From contig VBJR01000227.1 in assembly GCA_005880175.1 (NCBI GenBank), positions 18,187 to 31,401 on the forward strand: DNA of 13,215 bases, written 5' to 3'. The position numbers were made by a program, and so were the translations under genes. Each line of letters starts with the position of its first letter. Position 1 is the stretch's first letter. The notes beneath the pieces were generated by a model. It worked only from the letters and a program-made list of their open reading frames with translations. It was not told the DNA's origin and did no database searches. Shown one piece after another: positions 7,161 to 12,814 of this stretch. This DNA is from Chloroflexota bacterium (GTDB lineage Bacteria > Chloroflexota > Dormibacteria > Dormibacterales > Dormibacteraceae).

Positions 7161-8222
7161 TCAGCTCGGCGGTTCGCCCGCGCCCGCGCTCGTTTCGGTG
7201 GAAGCGCTCTCCCCAGGCGCCCGCCGCCAGGTCACGGCGTGGGCCGTCGCCCGCTTCTCGAGCCGGCCCTCCAGGCTGAGCGACTGCAGGTGCGCCAGGC
7301 CCTCCTGGAGCGCCATGCGCATCTCGTGCAGGTTCTCGCGCACGCCCCAGATCGCCGTCGCCACCTGCCACCCGTCGAGCTCGCCCCCGCCGATCACGGC
7401 GACCATCTGCTCCTTGCGCCGGCGGTGGTGGGCCTCGAGCTCCGCCGCCCGGCCCGCGGCGTCGCGGAACGGCCGGCCGTGGGCCGGCAGGACCAGCGAC
7501 GGCGCCAGGCCGACCAGCCGGCGCAGCCCGGCCAGGTAGTCGTCCAGCGGGTTGGGCGTGCTCTGCGGGTGGAGGCCGATGTTCGGGCTCGCGCTGGGCA
7601 GCAGCTGGTCGCCCGCGTACAGGACCCGGGACTCGGCGTCGAACAGGCAGACGTGGCCGGGCGAATGGCCGGGCGTCCACTCGACGCGCAGCCGGCGCCG
7701 GCCCAGCTCGAGCACCTCGGTGCCGTCGAGCTGGAGCACCGGCAGGGCCGGCTTGACGAACTGCCGGAAGCCGCGGGAGGCGTTCTTGAGGAAGTCCGCC
7801 TCGGCGTCGGGCACCCCGTGCATCTGGAGGTACCGGCCCACCTCCTCGACCAGCTGCTCGATCTCCAGGTACCGCGGGTGCACCATCGGCACCTCGAGCC
7901 GGTGGAGGTACAGGTCGGCCCCGTAGCGCTGGGTCATCTCGCCGGCGCCGCCGTAGTGGTCGGGGTGGATGTGCGTGACCAGCAGCCGGCGCAGGCGGGC
8001 GCGCGGGCCGGCCAGCTCGCGCAGGGCCGCGGCGATCAGGCCGAACGACTCCTGCGAGCTCATGCCGCAGTCGATCATGTCCACTTGGTCGCCGTCCGGC
8101 AGGAGGAAGCAGTTGACGTGCGTGTCCTCCCACGGGATCGGCAGGCGCAGCTCGAAGACGCCCGGCGCGACCTGCGTCAGCTCGGGTTCCGGGTGCGCCG
8201 CCTGGGGTTCGGAGTCAGCCAT
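7161..8222 (-). CDS. MBL-fold metallo-hydrolase, LACTB2/glyoxalase-II-like
   Basis: A 353-residue metallo-beta-lactamase-fold hydrolase, probably with two metal ions. The motif THIHPDH gives His84, His86, Asp88 and His89; TPGHSPGH gives His186; YAGDQ gives Asp205; PAHG gives His248. The region after about residue 260 is helical and basic (HHRRRKEQM), followed by a segment resembling the winged-helix tail of the LACTB2-like group; the last 15 residues are Ser/Gly/Glu rich. Members hydrolyse thioesters, phosphodiesters or RNA, and the substrate here cannot be read from sequence. No signal peptide is seen, so it should be cytoplasmic. The start is ATG 8222; it lacks a spaced Shine-Dalgarno and an AT-rich -10-like site lies only 7 to 10 bp upstream, so a leaderless mRNA is possible. 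Divergent from the SCP2 gene. Confidence 0.9.
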   Translation of the reverse strand: MADSEPQAAHPEPELTQVAPGVFELRLPIPWEDTHVNCFLLPDGDQVDMIDCGMSSQESFGLIAAALRELAGPRARLRRLLVTHIHPDHYGGAGEMTQRYGADLYLHRLEVPMVHPRYLEIEQLVEEVGRYLQMHGVPDAEADFLKNASRGFRQFVKPALPVLQLDGTEVLELGRRRLRVEWTPGHSPGHVCLFDAESRVLYAGDQLLPSASPNIGLHPQSTPNPLDDYLAGLRRLVGLAPSLVLPAHGRPFRDAAGRAAELEAHHRRRKEQMVAVIGGGELDGWQVATAIWGVRENLHEMRMALQEGLAHLQSLSLEGRLEKRATAHAVTWRRAPGESASTETSAGAGEPPS

Positions 8223-8230
8223 TCACCGCG

Positions 8231-8238
8231 TATAAGAT
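8231..8238. promoter_or_regulatory. AT-rich -10 region between MBL and SCP2 genes
   Basis: TATAAGAT is the only AT-rich octamer in the 58-bp divergent gap. On the plus strand it is a good -10 for the SCP2 gene, with TTCGGA (8208-8213) 17 bp upstream as a weak -35 lying inside the MBL coding region. On the minus strand the same site reads ATCTTATAC, which could act as a -10 for the MBL gene with a start point at or near its ATG. Confidence 0.45.
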
Positions 8239-8280
8239 GGGTTCGTCGATGCCGCATGGCGTCACTCATTGGAGGATCGC

Positions 8281-8625
8281 ATGACCGACCAGACTCCCGC
8301 TGAAATCTCTCCCGACCTAGTGGTCAACGAGATGCCGAACTACTTCCTCCCCGAGAAGGCGGGCAACACCAGCGCCACCATCCAGTTCGACCTGACGGGA
8401 TCGGACGCAGGCAAGCGGTTCATCAAGATCGCGGACGGCAAGGCGACGTCGGGGCAGGGCGAGGTCGACAGCCCGAACCTGACCCTCATCGCGGACTCCG
8501 GGGACTTCGTGAAGATCTTCACCGGCGGGCTCGACCCGACCGCGGCGTTCATGAGCGGGAAGCTCAAGATCAAGGGCGACATGGGCCTCGCCATCCGCAT
8601 GCAGAGCATGTTCAAGCGGCCCTGA
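8281..8625 (+). CDS. SCP2 sterol-carrier-domain protein
   Basis: A 114-residue protein made almost entirely of one SCP2 (sterol carrier protein 2) domain, a hydrophobic-tunnel fold that binds fatty acids, acyl-CoA or sterol-like lipids. Visible signatures are the strand TSATIQFDLTGSDAGKRFIKI, the SPNLTLIADSGDFVKIFTGGLDPTAAFMSGKLKIKGDMGLA block (split here by length: LTLIADS, then FMSGKLKIKGD) and the terminal amphipathic helix IRMQSMFKRP. The FMSGKLKIKGD stretch is highly characteristic. ATG 8281 is preceded by GGAGG five bases upstream; an in-frame TTG at 8269 lies before that ribosome site and is not used. Single-gene transcription unit with its own -10 and a strong terminator. Carrier or lipid-binding partner of acyl-CoA metabolism is likely; no attached enzyme domain is present. 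Confidence 0.93.
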   Translation: MTDQTPAEISPDLVVNEMPNYFLPEKAGNTSATIQFDLTGSDAGKRFIKIADGKATSGQGEVDSPNLTLIADSGDFVKIFTGGLDPTAAFMSGKLKIKGDMGLAIRMQSMFKRP

Positions 8626-8660
8626 CGGGCGACGTTTCGAGGCCTCCAAAACGCCCCGCA

Positions 8661-8695
8661 GAGCCCGCGGAATGCGACCCGCGGGCTCGTTTTTC
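8661..8695 (+). terminator. Rho-independent terminator after SCP2 gene
   Basis: GAGCCCGCGG (8661-8670) pairs perfectly with CCGCGGGCTC (8679-8688) around an 8-nt loop, followed after one base by five T residues (8690-8694). It ends 36 bp after the SCP2 stop codon. This is the only textbook intrinsic terminator in the window. Confidence 0.9.
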
Positions 8696-8777
8696 ATCGC
8701 CTTTCTGAGCCGCCTGGCAAGCCACATTGTCACATGCTGTATGGCCCCTCATGTGGGTCGTGCACCCGCCTCCCAGC

Positions 8778-8805
8778 GGCGATTGGTGCGTCCCGAAAAA
8801 TCGCC
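8778..8805. repeat. Inverted repeat abutting the DksA-like gene promoter
   Basis: GGCGATT (8778-8784) and AATCGCC (8799-8805) form a perfect 7-bp inverted repeat with a 14-nt spacer. The right half ends exactly where the proposed -35 begins (8806). It could be an operator for a dimeric regulator or chance; no regulator family is suggested by the half-site. Confidence 0.35.
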
Positions 8806-8833
8806 TGGACGTGGGCTTGAAATGTGATAGTCT
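8806..8833 (+). promoter_or_regulatory. Putative promoter of the DksA-like gene
   Basis: TGGACG (8806-8811, 4/6 to TTGACA) is followed by a 16-bp spacer and TAGTCT (8828-8833). The base pair before the hexamer belongs to TGTGATAGTCT, so an extended TG element is also present. The predicted leader is about 37 nt and contains GGAGG (8861-8865). Confidence 0.5.
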
Positions 8834-8876
8834 GGGGTCCCCCCGCTTGTCATCACGACAGGAGGTGTTGCCCTCG

Positions 8877-9263
8877 ATGACGGATAAGGACCAAGAGCGA
8901 ATCGTCAGGCTCGAGGCCAACCGCGCCGCCCTGGTGAGGTTGGCGAGCCAGTTCCAGGAGGAGGCTGGACTCAACAAGTCGATCATGGAGACGATGGGTG
9001 GCGTGCTCACCAGGGACTACGAGGACACGGACTTCGCGCAGGTCATGAGCGACCGCGAGGTCAACGACCGGCTGGTCCAGCTGCTCTCGGAGAACCGCGA
9101 GCAGGTCGAGCGCGCGCTCAGCCGCCTCGCCGAAGGCAAGTACGGCGAGTGCGAAGACTGCGGCAACAGGATCCCGACCGAGCGTCTCCGCTTCCGTCCG
9201 GAAGCGACGCGATGCGTGGACTGTCAGAGCCGCTGGGACCGCCTCAACCGGAGGTCCGCCTAG
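8877..9263 (+). CDS. TraR/DksA-type zinc-finger regulator
   Basis: A 128-residue protein of the DksA/TraR family, which enters the RNA polymerase secondary channel and changes promoter open-complex stability. The C-terminal C4 zinc finger has Cys92, Cys95, Cys113 and Cys116 with the typical spacing and the GECEDCGNRIPTERL sequence. The first 85 residues are predicted as a helical hairpin; the acidic tip segment is DYEDTD (48-53), containing a D-x-x-D pattern like the catalytic tip of DksA. ATG 8877 is chosen; GGAGG ends 11 nt upstream, slightly far. In-frame GTG/TTG codons at 8865 and 8868 overlap or touch that site and are unlikely. The frame stays open to 8727 but that part is intergenic. 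No intrinsic terminator with a T-run follows; a hairpin-rich region does. Confidence 0.9.
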   Translation: MTDKDQERIVRLEANRAALVRLASQFQEEAGLNKSIMETMGGVLTRDYEDTDFAQVMSDREVNDRLVQLLSENREQVERALSRLAEGKYGECEDCGNRIPTERLRFRPEATRCVDCQSRWDRLNRRSA

Positions 9264-9273
9264 GTACCCCGTC

Positions 9274-9298
9274 GCCGCGCCTCTCCCCCATGCGCGGC
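9274..9298 (+). repeat. GC-rich hairpin just downstream of the DksA-like gene
   Basis: GCCGCGC (9274-9280) and GCGCGGC (9292-9298) pair around an 11-nt pyrimidine-rich loop, starting 11 bp after the DksA-like stop codon. There is no T-tract, so it may be an mRNA-stabilising hairpin or an unconventional terminator. Confidence 0.5.
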
Positions 9299-9368
9299 AA
9301 CGCCGGAACGAGCTCTCTCCCCCCACCCAATGAGGCCTACCCGAAAAGGAGGCCGACGAGCTCCCCAA

Positions 9369-9404
9369 CCTCGGGGGGCACCCGAATATAGGGTCCCCCC
9401 GAGG
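9369..9404. repeat. Long GC hairpin in the gene-free stretch
   Basis: CCTCGGGGGG (9369-9378) pairs with CCCCCCGAGG (9395-9404); inside, ACCC (9380-9383) pairs with GGGT (9391-9394), leaving C9379 bulged and the 7-nt AT-rich loop GAATATA. It has 14 base pairs in all. No T-run follows on either strand. It lies 50 bp before the large fold-back element and is not part of its symmetry. Confidence 0.7.
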
Positions 9405-9453
9405 AGCCGGCTGAGAAGCCCTCCCGCCCCTCGTGGATGACGCACGTCTGCCT

Positions 9454-9759
9454 CTGGGCGGCGGGGACCGCTCACCCTTGACGTCGGCCCCACGCCCTGG
9501 TGAGCGGGTTCAACGAACGGGGCCTCCGGTGGGCTAGCACTGTGCCACCTCTGGGTGGCAACTATGCAACGGCTGGTCCTTGCCGTACCTTCGCCACCCC
9601 TCGACCGGGCTGAGGGGTGGCAGACGAACGGCAAGGCACTGTCGTGAACCATATGCCACCCAGACGCGGTCCGATGGTAGCCCGGCGGAGCTTCCTTTCG
9701 GTGTCGCGCTCACCAGGGCGTGGCGCCGGCGCCGGGAGTGGGCGGTCCCCGCCGCCCAG
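9454..9759. repeat. 306-nt fold-back element (giant imperfect palindrome)
   Basis: Two arms of about 148 nt fold around a 9-nt loop (9603-9611). Perfectly paired blocks from outside in: 9454-9471/9742-9759 (18 bp), 9490-9506/9707-9723 (17), 9524-9527/9687-9690 (4), 9531-9536/9678-9683 (6), 9550-9560/9654-9664 (11), 9578-9586/9628-9636 (9), 9593-9602/9612-9621 (10). Intervening segments are nearly equal in length on both sides (18/18, 17/16, 3/3, 13/13, 17/17, 6/6) and are themselves partly paired. By hand the arms match at about three quarters of positions. The element occupies the convergent gap between the DksA-like gene and the aldehyde dehydrogenase, ending 23 bp from the latter's stop. 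No protein-coding frame is convincing here. It may be a structured RNA, a palindromic repeat element or an inverted duplication. Confidence 0.8.
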
Positions 9760-9782
9760 CCCCAGCTCCGGGCCCTCACGCG

Positions 9783-11213
9783 TCAGACCTGGCCGTACAC
9801 GACCGACTTCTGCTCGGTGTACTGGTGGAACGCCTCGAGGCCGTGCTCCTTGCCGAAGCCCGACTCCTTGGTGCCCCCGAACGGCAGCTCGTCGTGGGCG
9901 ATCTGGAGCGCGTTCACCCACGTGTAGCCGGCCTCCAGCTCCTGCACCGCCCGGTGCGCCGCCTTCATGTTCGCCGTCCAGATCGACGAGCCCAGGCCGA
10001 ACACCGACCGGTTGGCCAGCTCCAGGCCCTCGTCCAGGTCCCTGATCCGCCGCACCGGCAGCGCCGGACCGAACACTTCCTCGGTCCACATCCGGGCGTC
10101 GTCCGGCACGTCGGCCAGGATCGTGGGATTGATGAAGTGGCCATTCGCGTAGCCGTCGCCCTCAGGCCGGCCGCCGCCGAACACCACCGTGGCGCCCCGG
10201 TCGAGCGCGTCCTGCACCTGGGCCTCCACCTCGGCCCGCTGGGTCGCCGTGTGCATCGGGCCCATCCGGCTGTCGCGGTCCATGCCGTTGCCCGGCTTCA
10301 ACCGCCTGGCGCGCGCCACCAGCTTCTCCAGCAGCGCCTCGTAGACGCCGTCCTGGACGTACAGCCGCTTGATCGCCAGGCAGGCCTGGCCGCAGTTGAA
10401 GAACCGCCCCGTCGAGATCGCCTTGGCCGCCTCGTCCAGGTCCGCGTCCTCGAGCACGATGCAGGGGTCCGAGCCGCCCAGCTCCAGCACCACCTTCTTG
10501 AGGAACGGCGCCGCCGCCGCCATCACCTTCTTGCCCGTCGGCGTCGAGCCAGTCAGCGCCACCTTGCGGATCATCGGGTGGGTGACGATCGCCTCGCCCG
10601 TGCCCTGCCCGAGCACCACGTTCACGACGCCCTCGGGCAGGCCGCCCTCGATCAGCGCCTCGATGCAGCGCAGCGTCGACAGCGGGGTTGTCGATGATGG
10701 CTTGAGCACGACCGCGTTGCCGGCCGCGATCGCCGGCGCGACCTTGTTGGCGGCCAGCGTCAGCGGGAAGTTCCAGGGCACGATCGCGCCCGTCACGCCG
10801 ATCGGCCGGCGCAGGACCAGGCCGTACGTCGTGGTGTCCGGCAGCGAGACGTACTCGCCGTGGATCTTGTCGGCCAGGTCGGCGAACCACGCGATGTTCT
10901 CGCCGAAGCGCTGTGCCTCGATGCGCGACTCCAGGATCGTCTTGCCCTGCTCGGCGGTCAGGACGGGGGCGATCTCCTCGACCTTCGTCAGCATGTGGGC
11001 GGCCGCCTCGTGCAGGACCTGCGCCCGCTTGTTGGGCGGCAGCGCGGCCCACGCCCGCTGCGCCTTCGCGGCGGCCTCGGCGGCCCGAGCGACGTCCTCG
11101 GCGCCCCCGCTCGGGACCTCGTCCACCACCTCGCCGGTGGCCGGGTTCGTCACCTGGTACGTCTGGCCGGACGCGGCGCCGACGCGCTCGCCCTCGATGA
11201 TCATGGTCGCCAA
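9783..11213 (-). CDS. NAD(P)-dependent aldehyde dehydrogenase
   Basis: A 476-residue enzyme of the aldehyde dehydrogenase superfamily, oxidising an aldehyde to the acid with NAD(P). Catalytic Cys278 lies in FFNCGQACLA, general base Glu244 in VVLELGGSDP, Asn148 in PWNFPLTL and cofactor-binding Lys171 in VVLKPSSTTP; GSTPTGKKVM is the Rossmann loop and EEVFGPALPV the late conserved motif. The overall pattern is close to succinate-semialdehyde dehydrogenases and related class enzymes, but the true substrate cannot be assigned. The start is TTG 11213, supported by AAGGAGG (11229-11223) with a 9-nt gap; ATG 11204 would be 18 nt from that site. It is cytoplasmic, with no signal. It is transcribed divergently from an enoyl-CoA hydratase, suggesting joint use in acid or acyl-CoA breakdown. 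Confidence 0.95.
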   Translation of the reverse strand: MATMIIEGERVGAASGQTYQVTNPATGEVVDEVPSGGAEDVARAAEAAAKAQRAWAALPPNKRAQVLHEAAAHMLTKVEEIAPVLTAEQGKTILESRIEAQRFGENIAWFADLADKIHGEYVSLPDTTTYGLVLRRPIGVTGAIVPWNFPLTLAANKVAPAIAAGNAVVLKPSSTTPLSTLRCIEALIEGGLPEGVVNVVLGQGTGEAIVTHPMIRKVALTGSTPTGKKVMAAAAPFLKKVVLELGGSDPCIVLEDADLDEAAKAISTGRFFNCGQACLAIKRLYVQDGVYEALLEKLVARARRLKPGNGMDRDSRMGPMHTATQRAEVEAQVQDALDRGATVVFGGGRPEGDGYANGHFINPTILADVPDDARMWTEEVFGPALPVRRIRDLDEGLELANRSVFGLGSSIWTANMKAAHRAVQELEAGYTWVNALQIAHDELPFGGTKESGFGKEHGLEAFHQYTEQKSVVYGQV

Positions 11214-11234
11214 TTCGCGAACCCTCCTTGCCGG

Positions 11235-11245
11235 AGCACTGTGCT
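11235..11245. promoter_or_regulatory. Small palindrome in the ALDH leader
   Basis: AGCACTGTGCT is an 11-bp inverted repeat with a single central base, lying 21 bp before the ALDH start, between its ribosome site and the AT-rich core CATCATTATTCT (11269-11280) of the divergent gap. It could be a regulator site. The AT-rich core offers TATTCT as a -10 toward the hydratase and AATAAT toward the ALDH; no strong -35 was seen on either strand. Confidence 0.3.
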
Positions 11246-11318
11246 TTCGGTCGCTTGTGCGGTACTCCCATCATTATTCTGGTTTCCCCAGCAACCACAC
11301 CCGGAGGGCATCCCCGCC

Positions 11319-12095
11319 ATGGCCGTACGACTCGAACGAGAGGGCGCCGTCGGGATCATCGTCCTGGACCGTCCGCCCGCCAACAGCTACGACTACGACT
11401 TCCTGCGCGAGCTCGGAGCCGCGGTGGACGATGCGCGATACGACGACGACGTCCGCGCCGTGGTCGTGGCCAGCGCGTCGGAGCGCTTCTTCTCGGCCGG
11501 GGCGGACGTCGTCGCCTTCCGGGCCGGCTCGCCGAACCAGCGTGCGATGACCGCGCTGCTGGCCCACGAGGTGTTCCGCAAGTTCGAGAACACGCCGATG
11601 CTGTTCGTCGCCGCGATCGCCGGTCACGCGCTGGGCGGCGGGCTGGAGCTGGCCCTGGCGTGCGACCTGCGGTTCGCGGCGAAGGGCGGCTACCGCATCG
11701 GGCTGCCCGAGGTCACCCTGGGCCTGTTCCCGGGCTCCGGCGGCACCCAGCGCCTGCCCCGCCTGGTCGGCCTGGCCAAGGGCCTGGACCTGATCGCGAC
11801 CGGCCGCCCCATCTCGCCCGAGGAGGCCCACGGGCTGGGCGTCGTGGACCAGCTGTTCGACGACGCGGCCGCCTGCCGGGCCGGCGCCGTCGAGTACTGC
11901 GCGAAGGCGGCCTCGGGCCCGGCCGAGGCGATCGGCCGGGCCAAGGTGGCCATCACGCTGGGCTACGCCGCGCCCCTGGACCTGGGCCTGGCGATCGAGC
12001 GCGAGGCCATCGCCAGGGTGTTCGTCTCAGAGGACGCCCAGGAGGGCATCGCGGCGTTCGGCGACAAGCGCCAGCCCAGCTTCAAAGGCCGCTAG
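11319..12095 (+). CDS. Enoyl-CoA hydratase/isomerase family (crotonase)
   Basis: A 258-residue crotonase-fold enzyme that most likely hydrates 2-enoyl-CoA in beta-oxidation-type pathways. Both catalytic acids of true hydratases are in place: Glu110 in [16 protein letters not shown] and Glu131 in [18 protein letters not shown]. The oxyanion hole is formed by SAGAD (59-63) and the GGG of AGHALGGG. The substrate loop [11 protein letters not shown] is more aromatic than the usual NAL-type sequence, which may point to an unusual acyl chain. ATG 11319 follows GGAGGG (11303-11308) with a 10-nt gap. It is divergent from the aldehyde dehydrogenase, and its TAG stop lies in a CTAG triplet repeat shared with the convergent lipoprotein gene. 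Isomerase or other crotonase chemistry cannot be excluded. Confidence 0.93.
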   Translation: MAVRLEREGAVGIIVLDRPPANSYDYDFLRELGAAVDDARYDDDVRAVVVASASERFFSAGADVVAFRAGSPNQRAMTALLAHEVFRKFENTPMLFVAAIAGHALGGGLELALACDLRFAAKGGYRIGLPEVTLGLFPGSGGTQRLPRLVGLAKGLDLIATGRPISPEEAHGLGVVDQLFDDAAACRAGAVEYCAKAASGPAEAIGRAKVAITLGYAAPLDLGLAIEREAIARVFVSEDAQEGIAAFGDKRQPSFKGR

Positions 12096-12109
12096 CTAGC
12101 TAGACGGCC
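12087..12109. repeat. CTAG x3 palindrome, six-frame stop between convergent genes
   Basis: CTAGCTAGCTAG (12092-12103) is a 12-bp palindrome flanked by GGCCG (12087-12091) and, after one A, CGGCC (12105-12109). It contains TAG in all three frames on each strand. The hydratase stops at its first TAG (12093-12095) and the lipoprotein gene stops inside it from the other side (12102-12100). The flanks allow a hairpin, but no T-run is present. Confidence 0.85.
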
Positions 12110-12708
12110 CGGACGAACGCGAAGTCCGCGGACTTCGGCGACTGCTTGCGGTCGCCGATCCGGACCCGGTCGGAGATGGGGTGGCCGTCGAAGTCGGTGT
12201 GGAACGCGAGCCGCTGGCGGCCGTCGTGCCGGCCGCCAGGGCACGTGATCGTGAAGTCCACCCCGTCGATCGACGCGTAGGTGTGGAAGTCGTAGTGGAG
12301 CGTGTTCGTGCCGTCCACCGAGACGTGGTCGTCGCGCTCGTCCCGGACGGTGCGGATGTTCGCGAAGTTGGCCGCCGCCGGGTCGAGGTGGATGGTGCCG
12401 GTGTAGTGGTGGTCCACCGGCCGCGCGTCGGTGGAGCGGATGTGCCACCCGTCACCGTCGTGCCACACGTACACCGCGCCGGCGTCGCCGGCGTCGAAGT
12501 TGTCCGGCCGGCCCTCGGGGCTGATCGCCCCGGTCCACGCGCCCGCGTCGCAGCGCGCCGGCGCGGCCGCGGTGGCGGCCGCGGGCTGGCCCGTGGACGT
12601 GGCCGACCTGGCGGCCGCGGGCTGGATCTGGAGGGTCGTGCCGCCGCAGCCCGTGAGCGCCAGGAGCGCGGCCGGCAGGGCGGCGAGGACGAGATGGCGT
12701 AGATTCAT
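12100..12708 (-). CDS. Secreted lipoprotein of unknown function
   Basis: A 202-residue protein with a clear lipoprotein signal peptide: MNLRH, a hydrophobic stretch, then the lipobox LTGC with Cys21 as the lipidation site. Residues 22-52 are a Gly/Ala/Thr/Ser-rich linker. The mature domain (about 53-202) is rich in Asp, His, Gly and aromatic residues, with predicted beta strands (VYVWHDGDGWHIRS, GTIHLDP, HYDFHTYASIDGVDFTITC); Cys53 and the Cys in FTITCPGG may form a disulfide. It should be anchored on the outer face of the membrane. I do not recognise the family. ATG 12708 is preceded by AAGGAGG with an 11-nt gap. The 106-bp upstream gap holds TTGACG (12790-12785) as a possible -35 but no matching -10. 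Confidence 0.8.
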   Translation of the reverse strand: MNLRHLVLAALPAALLALTGCGGTTLQIQPAAARSATSTGQPAAATAAAPARCDAGAWTGAISPEGRPDNFDAGDAGAVYVWHDGDGWHIRSTDARPVDHHYTGTIHLDPAAANFANIRTVRDERDDHVSVDGTNTLHYDFHTYASIDGVDFTITCPGGRHDGRQRLAFHTDFDGHPISDRVRIGDRKQSPKSADFAFVRAV

Positions 12709-12814
12709 CGTGGTCGGTGCCTCCTTGGTGTGAAGTGGACATCCCCCAGGATCGGCACCGGCCCTGCCGCCGTGGTCAGCCGCCCGTCAACGAATCGTCA
12801 GAAGCGGAGGACGA

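Noticed and set aside
8722..8756. CCACAT...ATGTGG and CACATG...CATGTG inverted repeats before the DksA-like gene
   Set aside because: Six-bp arms with long loops and no T-run; too weak to call a terminator or operator.
9260..9652. Open frames across the 9264-9782 gap
   Set aside because: They run through the fold-back element on both strands, have no ribosome site or recognisable domain, and their composition follows the palindrome.
9550..9664. A 115-bp MITE bounded by the 11-bp inverted repeats TCTGGGTGGCA/TGCCACCCAGA
   Set aside because: The symmetry continues well outside these repeats to 9454 and 9759, and no target-site duplication flanks them.
9264..9782. Known structured RNAs (RNase P RNA, tmRNA, TPP riboswitch) in the gene-free stretch
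   Set aside because: Searched by eye on both strands: no GAGGAAAGTCC-type P4 core, no tmRNA tag or TTCGA T-arm end, and a CTGAGA at 9411 without the rest of the TPP consensus.
9536..11245. AGCACTGTGC occurring at both ends of the aldehyde dehydrogenase gene (9536 and 11235)
   Set aside because: A repeated 10-mer is expected by chance in a 13-kb window; no further similarity flanks the two copies.
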